From: DASQFU01 sp035632955
GTDB taxonomy: Bacteria; Eisenbacteria; RBG-16-71-46
NCBI GenBank assembly: GCA_035632955.1
Contig: DASQFU010000067.1
Coordinates: 1-35,351 of the forward strand
DNA length: 35,351 nucleotides
Reading direction: 5' to 3'
Below the pieces are notes generated by a model. The model was not told the DNA's origin. It made no database searches and was given only the letters and a program-made list of their open reading frames with translations. Of this stretch, positions 24,409 to 33,126 are shown in pieces. The position numbers and the translations under genes are program-made. Positions within the stretch are counted from its first letter, which is position 1, and every line of letters starts with the position of its first letter.

Positions 24409-25199
24409 CGCGTCCGAGTGCGCCCGAGCCCCGGCGCGTGCGTGCGGTGATCGCCGATGACGAGCCGCGCGCCCGCCAGTTCCTCGAGCGGCTGCTGAAC
24501 GAGCACGCCGAGATCGAAGTCGTCGGCGCGGCGCGGGGCGGCGCCGAAGCGCTGGCGCAGATCGGCAGCCTGACTCCGGATGTGGCGTTCCTGGACATCC
24601 ACATGCCGGACTTGCCCGGCCTCGAAGTCGCCCGCCACCTGCGCGGTCCGAACGCGCCGGTGATCGTATTCGTCACCGCCTACGACCAGCACGCGATCGA
24701 AGCGTTCGAGCTCGCCGCACTCGACTACCTGCTGAAGCCGATCAAGCGCGAGCGACTCGCGGAGACGGTGCGGCGCATCGTCCAGGAGGTGCGCGCCAGT
24801 CGCTGGCCGGCGCGCGGACAGGAGGCGGCGATCCAGACCGCGCTCGAGACGCCGGCGCTCAAGCGCCGGCTCGAGACGTTGCGCCGACTGCCGGTCCGCC
24901 ACCGGCGGGAGGTCAAGCTGCTGGATCTCGAAAAAGTGACGCGCATCGTGTCGCGCGACCGCGTCGTTTTAGCGTGCTCCGAGGGGCGCGAGTACCTGGT
25001 CGACTACACGCTGCAGGAGCTCGAGCAGCGCCTGCCGGAGGGGGAGTTCGTGCGCGCCCATCGTGCGGCACTCGTGAACCTGGACGCGATCGAGTCCTAC
25101 GGCGGCGAGGACGGCGTGCTGGTGCTGCGGCTCAAGGACGGCACCCGCGTCGAGGCGAGCGAACGGCGCGCCGCCGACGTGCGGCGCAAGCTGCGGTAG
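24405..25199 (+). CDS. LytTR family response regulator
   Basis: A 264-residue transcription regulator, the cognate partner of the upstream kinase (4-base ATGA overlap). It has a receiver domain (~12-125) with the acidic pair in VIADDEPRARQF, the phospho-acceptor Asp in FLDIHMPDLPG (~64), the Thr/Ser in FVTAYDQ and the Lys in YLLKPIK. A linker (~126-165) precedes the LytTR DNA-binding domain (~165-264): VKLLDLEKVTRIVSRDR, FVRAHRAALVNLDAIESY and LKDGTRVEASERRA. LytTR regulators bind direct repeats upstream of their targets; none is obvious here. It converges on the PpiC lipoprotein gene with a 19-base gap. Confidence 0.94.
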   Translation: MTRPSAPEPRRVRAVIADDEPRARQFLERLLNEHAEIEVVGAARGGAEALAQIGSLTPDVAFLDIHMPDLPGLEVARHLRGPNAPVIVFVTAYDQHAIEAFELAALDYLLKPIKRERLAETVRRIVQEVRASRWPARGQEAAIQTALETPALKRRLETLRRLPVRHRREVKLLDLEKVTRIVSRDRVVLACSEGREYLVDYTLQELEQRLPEGEFVRAHRAALVNLDAIESYGGEDGVLVLRLKDGTRVEASERRAADVRRKLR

Positions 25200-25218
25200 C
25201 GGGCTTTCGTTCCCCGAG

Positions 25219-26943
25219 CTAACCGATCCTGCGCGGCGTTCCTGGCGCCGGCGCTTCGGGTGCAGGCCACTCGACCTTTTTCAGCGCCTCTCGGTTCTCG
25301 ACGATCGTGATCGTCTTGCGCAGCGAGTCGGTGAGCGCCGTCAGCCGCCCGTCGCGCTTCTGCTCCACGGCCGCGGAGCGAAGGCTCTGCTGCACCATCG
25401 GCGGCAGCGTTTCGAACGGCTCGGTCGTGACCTGCTTGGAGACGAGCTGGAGCACGACCCAGCCGCGCTCGGTCTTGAACGGTCCCGAGTACTCGCCGTC
25501 GCTCATGCCGAGCAGCGACGCGAGTTTCCCGCTCCAGAACGGATCCGGGTTCGGAAACTTGACCCGTTCCTCCCGCACCTTGATTCCGCCGCCGGCCATC
25601 GCGGCGGCTTCGCGCAGCGTGCCGGCGTGTCCCGCGTGCGTCTGGAGCTGCGCCGCACTCGCCGAGTCGGGGAACGTGGCGGCGAGCAGGCGCGCCTCAT
25701 CCAGTCGCTGGAACGAAGACGCACGCGACTCGTAGGTGGCGCGCACGTCGGCGTCGGTGATTTGCACTTGCCGCGACACCTGGCTGTCGTAGTAAGCGTC
25801 GAGCAGATAGTTGTTGAGGCGCTCGCGCAGCTTGCGTTCGATCGCCGGCTCGTTTTGCAGGCGGCGTTTCCGCGCTTCGAGCAGCGTCGTGTGGTCGATG
25901 GCCTGCGACTCGATCCAGCGCTCGACCGTCGGTTGGAGGGAGAGATTGGGCCGGTTGCGCGAGGTCTCGAGATCCTTGAGCGCATCGCCGAGGGTGTAGA
26001 CGCCCCCGTCGTAAGTCGCCAACGCTTCCGCGCGCGTGCTTTCGGACAGCGGCGGAGGTGACATGAGCTGACTGGCGTCGGCCATCGGATCCGGACGGAG
26101 TGCCGTGATCATGCGCTGCGCTCCGCCGGGGTTGACCTTGACGTGATAAGAGTTACGGAGCTGGTCGACGGCCTTGAGGGCGGCGGTGCGCTGCTTGCGC
26201 TGGCGAATCATGGTCGTCAACGCGAGGCTATCGTCGGCCAGCGGCGCCTGCGGCCGGGGCCGGCGCTCCTCGATCAGCATCAGGAACCACCCTTGCGCCG
26301 GGGCTTCGAGCGGACCAACCACCTCGCCGACCGGCGCGCTCAGCAACGATTCGTCGAGCGGCGAAACCAGCGTGCCGGGCACCAGGTATCCGAGGTCGCC
26401 GCCCGCAGGCAGCATGCCGCCCGGATTGAACTTGTCCGCGACCGTCGCGAACGCCGCGCCGCCCTTCAGCTCAGCGAGCGCCTGATCGGCGATCTCACGC
26501 GTCATCGCGAATACGACGCGGGTCTTCACTTCCTGATTACGGCGCTTGTGGAACGCCTCGATTTCGGCATTGCTGACCGGAATCTCGCCCCCGACCATGC
26601 GCTGGAACAGTTCCTCCCGCAGCAGGGCGGCCTCGGTGCGTTGCTTGAAGTCGAGGAACAATGTGTCGCGGTAGTAGCCGGCCTGGTTGGCGCCGTGTAG
26701 CAGGATCTGCCGCTGCACGAGATCGCGGAGCAACATCGCCTTGGCGGAATCCGGGATCGGCGGGTACTGGGCCGCGACGGTACGCGCGGCCTCGGTGAAG
26801 TCCTCGACGGTGATCTTCTGATCGCCGACGCGGGCGAGGACTTTCTCGTCCCCGCCGCAGCCGGCCAGCCACGCCGCGCCAACGCCGAGCGCGAGACAGC
26901 ACGCGACGGCGGACCAGGATCGCAAGGTTGAAATGGAGTGCAT
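25219..26943 (-). CDS. PpiC/SurA-like peptidyl-prolyl isomerase lipoprotein
   Basis: A 574-residue lipoprotein with the leader MHSISTLRSW and lipobox LAGC (Cys ~29), so it is anchored to a membrane facing the periplasm. The body is SurA/PpiC-like. A SurA-N helical region (LARVGDQKITVEDFTEAA) precedes a parvulin-like domain around residues 135-235 (GGDLGYLVPGTLVSPLD, GEVVGPLEAPAQGWFL). A second, more divergent one lies near residues 410-505 (GEYSGPFKTERGWVVLQLVSK). Neither has the HIL motif of active parvulins (VVFAM and LLAATF stand there), so it may be a pure chaperone. It starts 32 bases after the mfd stop on the same strand, with no visible terminator between them. Confidence 0.87.
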   Translation of the reverse strand: MHSISTLRSWSAVACCLALGVGAAWLAGCGGDEKVLARVGDQKITVEDFTEAARTVAAQYPPIPDSAKAMLLRDLVQRQILLHGANQAGYYRDTLFLDFKQRTEAALLREELFQRMVGGEIPVSNAEIEAFHKRRNQEVKTRVVFAMTREIADQALAELKGGAAFATVADKFNPGGMLPAGGDLGYLVPGTLVSPLDESLLSAPVGEVVGPLEAPAQGWFLMLIEERRPRPQAPLADDSLALTTMIRQRKQRTAALKAVDQLRNSYHVKVNPGGAQRMITALRPDPMADASQLMSPPPLSESTRAEALATYDGGVYTLGDALKDLETSRNRPNLSLQPTVERWIESQAIDHTTLLEARKRRLQNEPAIERKLRERLNNYLLDAYYDSQVSRQVQITDADVRATYESRASSFQRLDEARLLAATFPDSASAAQLQTHAGHAGTLREAAAMAGGGIKVREERVKFPNPDPFWSGKLASLLGMSDGEYSGPFKTERGWVVLQLVSKQVTTEPFETLPPMVQQSLRSAAVEQKRDGRLTALTDSLRKTITIVENREALKKVEWPAPEAPAPGTPRRIG

Positions 26944-26975
26944 GAGAGGGCCTTCGTAGAGGGTTCGAGCGAGAA

Positions 26976-29900
26976 TCAGTCGGCAACCCTAGTGCAGGCT
27001 GCAAGCGCCTGCAACAGCTCTCTGGCGCTGTGGAGCAACAACAGGCCCTCACCGCGGACGCGCATGCCGAAGTCGCGGCCGGACAGGAACTCCACCTGGC
27101 CGCGCACGCGGCCGAGCAGGTCGCGGATCACGGCAGGTAATAGCGGTCGGCGCAGCATCAGCTCGACGACGTGCTGGTCGACACGCAAGGTCTCGACGCC
27201 GGCGAGCGCGCCGAGCAAGCGCAGGCGCCGGAGCTCGACCAGCGCCACCGCCGGCGGCGGGAGCTGGCCGAAGCGGTCGATCATCTCGAGCGTCAAGTCG
27301 TCGAGTGCCGCGAGCTCGCGCAGATCGGCGAGGCGCCGGTAGAGCGCCAGCTTCTCGTGCTCGTCGGGAACGTAGTCGTCGGGCAGGTACGCGCTCCAAT
27401 CGGTCACCAGCCGCGGCTCGGGTAGGACCTCGTCGGCGTCGCCCTTGAGTCCCGCGACCGCCTCTTCGAGCAGCTTGACGTAGAGATCGAAGCCGAGCCC
27501 GACGATGAAGCCGTGCTGCTCGGGCCCGAGCAGGTTGCCGGCGCCGCGAATCTCGAGGTCCTTGAGCGCGACCTTGAAGCCGACGCCGAGCTCGTCGAAC
27601 TCCTCGATCACACGCAGGCGCTTCTCGGCGTCTTCGGTCAGCACGCGGCGCGAAGGCACCATCAGGTACGCGTGCGCGCGGTGCGAGGAGCGGCCGACGC
27701 GCCCGCGCAACTGGTAGAGCTGTGCCAGGCCGAGCGTGTCGGCACGGTCCAGGAACAAGGTGTTGACGCTGGGGATGTCGAGCCCCGACTCGATGATCAT
27801 GGTCGAGACCAGCACATCGCTTTGCTTGTCGATGAACTCGAGCATGACGCGCTCCAGCGCGCGTTCCGGCATCTGCCCGTGCGCGACCGCGACGCGAACT
27901 TGCGGCACCAGCTTCTGCACCTTGAGCGCCATGTTGTGGATCGTCTCGACGCGGTTGTGGACGAAGAACACCTGCCCGCCGCGGTCGATCTCGCGCAGGA
28001 TCGCATCGGTGATCAGCTCGTCGTCGAACTCGACGATCTCGGTGTGGACCGGCAGCCGGTCGCGCGGCGGCGTTTCGATCACCGACATGTCACGCGCGCC
28101 CGCCAGGCTCAGGTTGAGCGTGCGTGGAATCGGCGTGGCGGTGAGCGCCAGCACGTCCACCAGGCGTGTGATCTGGCGCAGACGCTCCTTCTGCGCGACG
28201 CCAAACCGATGCTCCTCGTCGATCACGGCCAGCCCGAGGTCCTTGAAGCGGACGTCCTTGGACAGGAGCCGGTGCGTGCCGATCACGACGTCGACCTGAC
28301 CGGCGGCGAGCCGTGCCACCACCGCCTTCTGCTCGCGCGCCGAGCGGAACCGCGACAGCACCTCGACCGTGACCGGGAAGTCGGCGAGGCGCTCTTTGAA
28401 CGTCAGATAGTGCTGCTGCGCGAGAATCGTGGTCGGCACCAGCACCGCCACCTGCTTGCCGTCCTGCACCGCCTTGAACGCGGCGCGGATCGCCACCTCA
28501 GTCTTGCCGTAACCGACGTCGCCGCAGATCAGGCGATCCATCGGCCGCGGCGTTTCCATGTCCTCCTTCACTTCCTCGATCGCGGTCGACTGATCGGGAG
28601 TCTCCTCGTAGGGAAACGCCGCTTCCAGCTCGCGCTGCCACACCGTGTCGGGCTTGAAGGCGTAACCCGGCATCGCGCGGCGCGCCGCGTATGCGGCGAC
28701 CAAACTCTCGGCCATGTCCTGGATCGCCTGGCGCGCGCGCGCCTTGGTCTTCTGCCAGCTCACCGAGCCCAACCGATAAACCGGCGGGCGCGCGCCTTCC
28801 TCGGCGGCATAGCGTGAAACCAGGCCGAGCTGGTGAACCGGAACGAACAGGCGGTCCTCGCCGGCGTAGCGGATCTCGATGCAGTCGGTCTCCTGGCCGT
28901 TGAGCGTCAGGCGCTGGAGGCCGCGATAGACGCCGATGCCGTGGTCCTCGTGCACGACGAAGTCGCCGACCTTGAGCGCCGACAGCTCGGCCAGCGACAG
29001 GCCGCCGGTCCTGCGCAGCCGTCGTCGTCGTCGGCGGTAGCGAGAGAAGATCTCGTGATCGGTGAGCACGGCAAGGCGCGCGGCCGGGATCGTGAACCCC
29101 GCCGATACGAGCCCGACGCCGAGCCGAGCGTCGGTCTCGCCGAGCAGCTCAGCGAGTCGGTCGCGCTGGCCCTGGTTGTCGCACAGGATCACGGCGCGGA
29201 TGCCATTGGCGCCGATCTCGGCGAGGTGCGTCTGGAGCCGTTCGATGGAACGCTGCACCGGCTCGGCCGGCCGGCAGTCGACGAACACCGTGCGCGCGTA
29301 ACGACGAGCCGTACCGCTCTCCATCACCGGGCCCATCCAGTCGCAGCCTGGATGCTGCGCCAGCACCTGGTCGAAGATCTCCGCCGGCAGGAACAGTTGC
29401 GCAGGCTCTGAGACTTGCGGGTAGTGCGCGCGCGCCTCGTTGAAGCCGCGCGCGACGAGCCCGTCCAGCTCTTCGGCGCGCTCGCGGAGCTTGCCCGGAT
29501 CGTCGGCGATCACCAGCGCGCCGGCCGGCAGATAGTCGAGCAGCGAGCCGAGATCCGGGTCGTAGAGGGCCGCGAAGCGCTCCATGCCGTCGTGATAGAG
29601 CGGGCCCACCGGATCGCCGCCGCCGTTCCCTCGCCTGCCATTCCCTCCCGAGAGTGGTCCGCCATCGCTCGCTCCGTGCAGCCGCTCGCTCGTCGCCACC
29701 GCTTCACCCGCCTCCACGACCACTTCGTAACGAGGCAGCACCACCGCATCGGCGAGCTGCTCGAGAGAGCGCTGCGTGCCGGCGTCGAAGCGTCGCAGCG
29801 AAACCAGCGTGTCGCCGTCGAACTCGAGCCGCAGCGGATCGGCGAGGCCGACCGGATAGATGTCGAGGATGCCGCCGCGCCGCGCGAACGTGCCGACCGA

Positions 29901-30461
29901 CTCGACCTCCGGCAGCCGCTCGTAGCCCAGAAACACCAGACGTTTGGCGAGCGCGGCGGGCTCGTAGTCGTGGCCGACCTTGATCGCGAGCAGCGCGCGC
30001 GCCAATCGCTCGGGTCGCGGCACGCGCTGGAGCAAACCGCGCACGGTCGCGAGCACCACGAACGGCGCGGACTCATCGCCGCGACCACTCGCTCGGTCTC
30101 TCATCCGCGCCAGCGTTTCGAGACGCTGGGCGGTGATGCTGGGATGCGGCGACGCCGGGTCGTAGGGCAGATGGTCCGGCTCGGGGAACACCAGCGTCGC
30201 GCCCGCGCCCGCGAAATATTCGAGGTCGTCGCGCGCCTGCTCGAACGCCTCGCCATGAGGCACCAGGTAGAGCACCGGTCGTTGGGTCTCACGCGCAAGC
30301 CACGCGACGAACAGGCTGCGCGCCGACCCGGTCAGTCCGCGGACCGCGACCCGACCCTCGGCTGCGCGAACGCTCGCGATCAGCTCCTGCGCCTCGGGCA
30401 GCTCGTCGAGATGCGGCGCCAGCGATTCGGCCAGCGTGTCTCGCAGGTACAGCTCGGACAT
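26976..30461 (-). CDS. mfd: Transcription-repair coupling factor Mfd
   Basis: A 1161-residue DNA translocase that removes RNA polymerase stalled at lesions and recruits UvrA. It has an N-terminal UvrB-like module (LVPHGEAFEQARDDLEYF, VFPEPDHLPYD, FARRGGILDIYPVG) and the RNA-polymerase-interacting domain near residue 500 (LKVGDFVVHEDHGIGVYRGL). The RecG-like motor follows: GDVGYGKTEVA (~645), VIDEEHRFGV (~745), LTATPIPRTL, VHNRVETI and QLRGRVGRSSHRAHAYL. A C-terminal UvrA-contact domain closes it. A Gly-rich insert (residues ~255-295, LSGGNGRRGNGGGDPVGP) interrupts the N-terminal module. The ATG at 30461 has GGAGA about 9 bases upstream. The frame opens further upstream across a strong hairpin, which I exclude. 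Confidence 0.97.
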   Translation of the reverse strand: MSELYLRDTLAESLAPHLDELPEAQELIASVRAAEGRVAVRGLTGSARSLFVAWLARETQRPVLYLVPHGEAFEQARDDLEYFAGAGATLVFPEPDHLPYDPASPHPSITAQRLETLARMRDRASGRGDESAPFVVLATVRGLLQRVPRPERLARALLAIKVGHDYEPAALAKRLVFLGYERLPEVESVGTFARRGGILDIYPVGLADPLRLEFDGDTLVSLRRFDAGTQRSLEQLADAVVLPRYEVVVEAGEAVATSERLHGASDGGPLSGGNGRRGNGGGDPVGPLYHDGMERFAALYDPDLGSLLDYLPAGALVIADDPGKLRERAEELDGLVARGFNEARAHYPQVSEPAQLFLPAEIFDQVLAQHPGCDWMGPVMESGTARRYARTVFVDCRPAEPVQRSIERLQTHLAEIGANGIRAVILCDNQGQRDRLAELLGETDARLGVGLVSAGFTIPAARLAVLTDHEIFSRYRRRRRRLRRTGGLSLAELSALKVGDFVVHEDHGIGVYRGLQRLTLNGQETDCIEIRYAGEDRLFVPVHQLGLVSRYAAEEGARPPVYRLGSVSWQKTKARARQAIQDMAESLVAAYAARRAMPGYAFKPDTVWQRELEAAFPYEETPDQSTAIEEVKEDMETPRPMDRLICGDVGYGKTEVAIRAAFKAVQDGKQVAVLVPTTILAQQHYLTFKERLADFPVTVEVLSRFRSAREQKAVVARLAAGQVDVVIGTHRLLSKDVRFKDLGLAVIDEEHRFGVAQKERLRQITRLVDVLALTATPIPRTLNLSLAGARDMSVIETPPRDRLPVHTEIVEFDDELITDAILREIDRGGQVFFVHNRVETIHNMALKVQKLVPQVRVAVAHGQMPERALERVMLEFIDKQSDVLVSTMIIESGLDIPSVNTLFLDRADTLGLAQLYQLRGRVGRSSHRAHAYLMVPSRRVLTEDAEKRLRVIEEFDELGVGFKVALKDLEIRGAGNLLGPEQHGFIVGLGFDLYVKLLEEAVAGLKGDADEVLPEPRLVTDWSAYLPDDYVPDEHEKLALYRRLADLRELAALDDLTLEMIDRFGQLPPPAVALVELRRLRLLGALAGVETLRVDQHVVELMLRRPLLPAVIRDLLGRVRGQVEFLSGRDFGMRVRGEGLLLLHSARELLQALAACTRVAD

Positions 30462-30503
30462 GCGCGTTTCGTTCTCCAGGGCCCGACGACCAAACGCGAA
30501 AAG

Positions 30504-30527
30504 CCGCCGCGGGAAAACCCGCGGCGG
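30504..30527 (-). terminator. Strong hairpin between the TlpA-like gene and mfd
   Basis: A perfect 10-bp stem CCGCCGCGGG/CCCGCGGCGG with a 4-base loop is followed on the minus strand by CTTTTCGCGTTT. It fits an intrinsic terminator for the thioredoxin-like gene that ends 82 bases upstream. It lies only 42 bases before the mfd ATG, so it could instead act as an attenuator in the mfd leader. Confidence 0.7.
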
Positions 30528-30608
30528 TGACGGCCAATAAACGCATCCTACACCACGACTCAAACGCCGGCGGTCCGTGCAGCCCGAAGGAGTGCGGCGA
30601 GCGCGCGA

Positions 30609-31244
30609 TCAGCGCAGCGAGCTGGCCTGAGGCTTCTCCGCGAGCACCGTCGCGAGGATCTTCTCCAGCTCGCGATACTGGACGTCGCAGCGGTGGTGGC
30701 GCGGATCGGAGGTCGGGTGATATTCGCCGCCGCCGTGGACCCAGCGGATCAGACCCTCGCGGTCGATCAGGAACGAAACCGACGTCCAGCTCCGCTCCGG
30801 ATCGGCGTCCAGCCAGTAACGCCCGAGCGTCTGCCAGTCACGGTCGAGCGCGATCGGGCCCGAGAATCCGAGCCGCTTCGCCGTTCGCAGCACGTGCCGA
30901 TCGCTGACGTTGCGCGGCGGTTTGGGATGGAAGGCGCCGATCACGACCAGATCGTTCGCGGCATGAGTCACGCGCAGCGACTCGAGGACCGGGAGCGTCA
31001 CTTCGCAGAAATGACAGCCCTCGGTCCACCAGCGCAGCAGCACCACTTGGCCTCGGTATTCGGCGAGCGATCGCTCGGGTCCGCCGACCCAGCGCGTGAA
31101 CGTCCACTCTGGCGCCGGGCGGCCGATCAGCTCGGTGCCCGATTCGCGATCTGCCGCGGTTGCTAGGGGAAAGCCGGCCAGAGTCATCGCAAGCACGCAC
31201 GCGGCCCACGGCATCGCGGAGAAGATCCTCATTCGAGCAGGCAT
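30609..31244 (-). CDS. Exported TlpA-like thioredoxin-fold protein
   Basis: A 211-residue periplasmic thioredoxin-fold protein of the AhpC/TSA-Redoxin-TlpA type. A signal peptide (MRIFSAMPWAACVLAMTLAGF, cut near ATAAD) precedes GRPAPEWTF and YRGQVVLLRWWTEGCHFCEV. The redox pair is C77-x-x-C80 (CHFC). Later elements include DLVVIGAFHPK, the cis-Pro-like region around TSVSFLIDREG and IRWVHGGGEYHP. The His- and Cys-containing HHRCDVQY near the end is unusual and might bind a metal. Likely roles are disulfide exchange or peroxide reduction; the partner is unknown. Two starts are possible (31244 or 31232) and neither has a clear ribosome site. It is divergent from the OmpA-like gene. Confidence 0.82.
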   Translation of the reverse strand: MPARMRIFSAMPWAACVLAMTLAGFPLATAADRESGTELIGRPAPEWTFTRWVGGPERSLAEYRGQVVLLRWWTEGCHFCEVTLPVLESLRVTHAANDLVVIGAFHPKPPRNVSDRHVLRTAKRLGFSGPIALDRDWQTLGRYWLDADPERSWTSVSFLIDREGLIRWVHGGGEYHPTSDPRHHRCDVQYRELEKILATVLAEKPQASSLR

Positions 31245-31285
31245 GAGAACAGGCTAACGCACCTGCCCGAGACCGGCTATTCAGG

Positions 31286-31310
31286 TATATGTTACGGCCG
31301 TGATTGGCCG
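31286..31310 (+). promoter_or_regulatory. AT-rich core and small inverted repeat in a divergent region
   Basis: The 122-base space between the divergent TlpA-like and OmpA-like genes has an AT-rich GGTATAT core that could serve as a -10 in either direction (TATATG on plus, TATACC on minus). It is followed by a 5-bp inverted repeat CGGCC/GGCCG with 6 bases between (31295-31310). Suggestive only. Confidence 0.2.
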
Positions 31311-31366
31311 ATGGAGGGCTGACGCCGGTCGCCCGGCGGCATCCCCCAACCGACTCGGAGGGAACC

Positions 31367-32185
31367 ATGTCGAACCAGAGCATGATTTTCAGCGTCGTCG
31401 TCTCGCTGGCGTTCCTCGCCGCGCCGAACGCCGCGCCGCCGTGCGCGGCGGCGCGGATCGATCCCGCCGCGCCCTGCTATCGCTGGCCCGCCGTCGACAT
31501 GGACGATGACGGCGTCTTCGACCGCGTGGATCACTGCGTGAGCACCCCGGCCGGCTGCACCGTGGACGCGTACGGATGCGAAATGGACGGTGACGAGGAC
31601 GGCGTGTGCGACGGTGTAGATCAGTGTCCCGGCACGCCGCCAGGCATGAAGGTCAACCGCCAGGGTTGCCACGCCGGGGCCGAGGAGATGCGCGAATCGA
31701 GGGCGGTGCCTCCGTCGCCCAAGGAGCTCGAGAAGCAAGCGCCCAGACCCGAGCCCGTCAGCAGGCCGGTGAGCGAGACCGAGCGCCAACTGGTCGAGCG
31801 CGGGCGCATCCGGCTCGAGAACGTGTACTTCGAGACCGAGAGCGCAAAGCTCCTGCCCGAATCGGAGACGGCGTTGAACGAGGCCGGCGAAGCGCTGGAG
31901 AAGTTCCCGGATCTGAGGATCGAAGTCGAAGGCCACAGCGACACGCGCGGCACGGCGCGCTACAACCAGAATCTGAGCCAGTCGCGCGCGGAAGCCGTGC
32001 GGTCCTATTTGGTCGGGCGGTTTTCGCTCCGCGACCAGAACCTGACCGCGAAGGGCTACGGCGAGACGCGCACCGAAACCAACGAGCACAACGACGAAGA
32101 ACTGCTGCGGAACCGTCGCGTCGAGCTACGGGTCCTGAATCCGGACGCGCTGCCACGGGGAGTAAAGGTGGAGAACAAGGAGTAG
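31367..32185 (+). CDS. TSP3-repeat OmpA family protein
   Basis: A 272-residue exported envelope protein. A signal peptide (MSNQSMIFSVVVSLAFLAAPNAA) is followed by two thrombospondin type-3-like Ca-binding repeats at ~44-100 (DMDDDGVFDRVDHCVSTP, DGDEDGVCDGVDQCPGTPPG). A charged linker leads to an OmpA-like peptidoglycan-binding domain at ~150-265: VYFETESAKLLPES, VEGHSDTRGTARYN, LSQSRAEAVRSYL and GYGETRTETNE, then NRRVELRVL. The beta-barrel of classical OmpA is absent, so it probably tethers the envelope to the cell wall through partners. The ATG at 31367 has GGAGGGAA about 4 bases upstream. Acidic repeats and the linker make the N-terminal half flexible. Confidence 0.9.
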   Translation: MSNQSMIFSVVVSLAFLAAPNAAPPCAAARIDPAAPCYRWPAVDMDDDGVFDRVDHCVSTPAGCTVDAYGCEMDGDEDGVCDGVDQCPGTPPGMKVNRQGCHAGAEEMRESRAVPPSPKELEKQAPRPEPVSRPVSETERQLVERGRIRLENVYFETESAKLLPESETALNEAGEALEKFPDLRIEVEGHSDTRGTARYNQNLSQSRAEAVRSYLVGRFSLRDQNLTAKGYGETRTETNEHNDEELLRNRRVELRVLNPDALPRGVKVENKE

Positions 32186-32320
32186 GCAAAGGGTCGTGCG
32201 AGTGTGTTTGATAATACCCTGGCTATAACGCAATACCCCCGGCTCCTCGAGTGTCGCGAGTAGACCCGGCGACGATGGCCAAGGCCGCGAGGTGACATCT
32301 TGCTCCTAAGGGAGGTCGCC

Positions 32321-32992
32321 ATGTTTCGCCAGCGTTTCTTGCTTTGGATCATGTGTTTCTCGCTCGCGCTCGCCGTGCCCTCTTACGGGGCGGAAAAACG
32401 CCCAACTGGCAATCCACCGACAGTGGTCGAAGGTGGTCCGTCCACCTGCGACCTCGCAGTGTACAAGTCAGAAGACTCGGGGCCGATCGCAGTTGCCGTC
32501 CCTGACAACGACCCAGCCGGAGTGGATGTCGGCACACTCCAGAGCGGCGCGTTTGATGGTACGCGGTTCACTGACATCATCGTTGATCTCAGGATGTCGC
32601 ACACGTACGTCAACGACCTCGTCGCCACGGTTACCTACCACGACCCGTGCGACGGCCCTGCCCTGGCGTTCGCGGACATTCTCCTTTTCCCGCCTTGCGA
32701 AGGCGATCTGGACGGAACGACCACCTACTTCTTCAGCGATGGCGCCGCATGCGGGCTCGGAGCCAGTTGTGGGTGTCCAGCGACATTGCCCGGTGGCTGC
32801 TATCAGCCGTCCATCCTTAATGCGCTCTCGGGATTCGACGGGCTCTTCAAGGGCGGGTGTTGGAAGCTCAACATCGCGGACCTCGCCCAGCTCGACTTGG
32901 GCTTGGTCACGGGATGGTCGGTCCATATGCTTCAGGCGCCCACCTCGACACACCTGAGCTCGTGGGGCAGCGTCAAGACTCTCTATCGGTGA
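32321..32992 (+). CDS. Exported P-domain-like protein with WGxxKxLYR C-terminus
   Basis: A 223-residue exported protein. A signal peptide (MFRQRFLLWIMCFSLALAVPSYGAE) precedes one domain resembling the proprotein-convertase P (Homo B) domain: VAVPDNDPAGV, IIVDLRMSHTYVNDLVATVTY, CWKLNIADLAQLDLGLV and TGWSVHM. Six to eight Cys (ACGLGASCGCP, GGCYQ, GGCW) point to disulfides. P-domains usually accompany proteases; no protease domain is present, so it may be a stand-alone binding module. It ends exactly in SWGSVKTLYR, nearly the same as the end of the next gene's product. The ATG at 32321 has GGGAGGT 4 bases upstream. The 135-base gap before it shows no clear terminator. Confidence 0.78.
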   Translation: MFRQRFLLWIMCFSLALAVPSYGAEKRPTGNPPTVVEGGPSTCDLAVYKSEDSGPIAVAVPDNDPAGVDVGTLQSGAFDGTRFTDIIVDLRMSHTYVNDLVATVTYHDPCDGPALAFADILLFPPCEGDLDGTTTYFFSDGAACGLGASCGCPATLPGGCYQPSILNALSGFDGLFKGGCWKLNIADLAQLDLGLVTGWSVHMLQAPTSTHLSSWGSVKTLYR

Positions 32993-33126
32993 TATCGAGT
33001 GATCGGTCGTCGAGAACGAGGGTGATCATCTGGACTGATCTCCTCTCTGGCGGGGGGTCGGCTCTGAACGAATGGAGTAGTAGGCATGGACGCCAAGCCG
33101 AGCTCGCGGTGTAACATTACCCAGTC

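Noticed and set aside
29640..29690. Gly-rich insert of Mfd as a possible repeat or mobile insertion
   Set aside because: It is short, in frame and low-complexity with no terminal repeats; a flexible surface loop is simpler.
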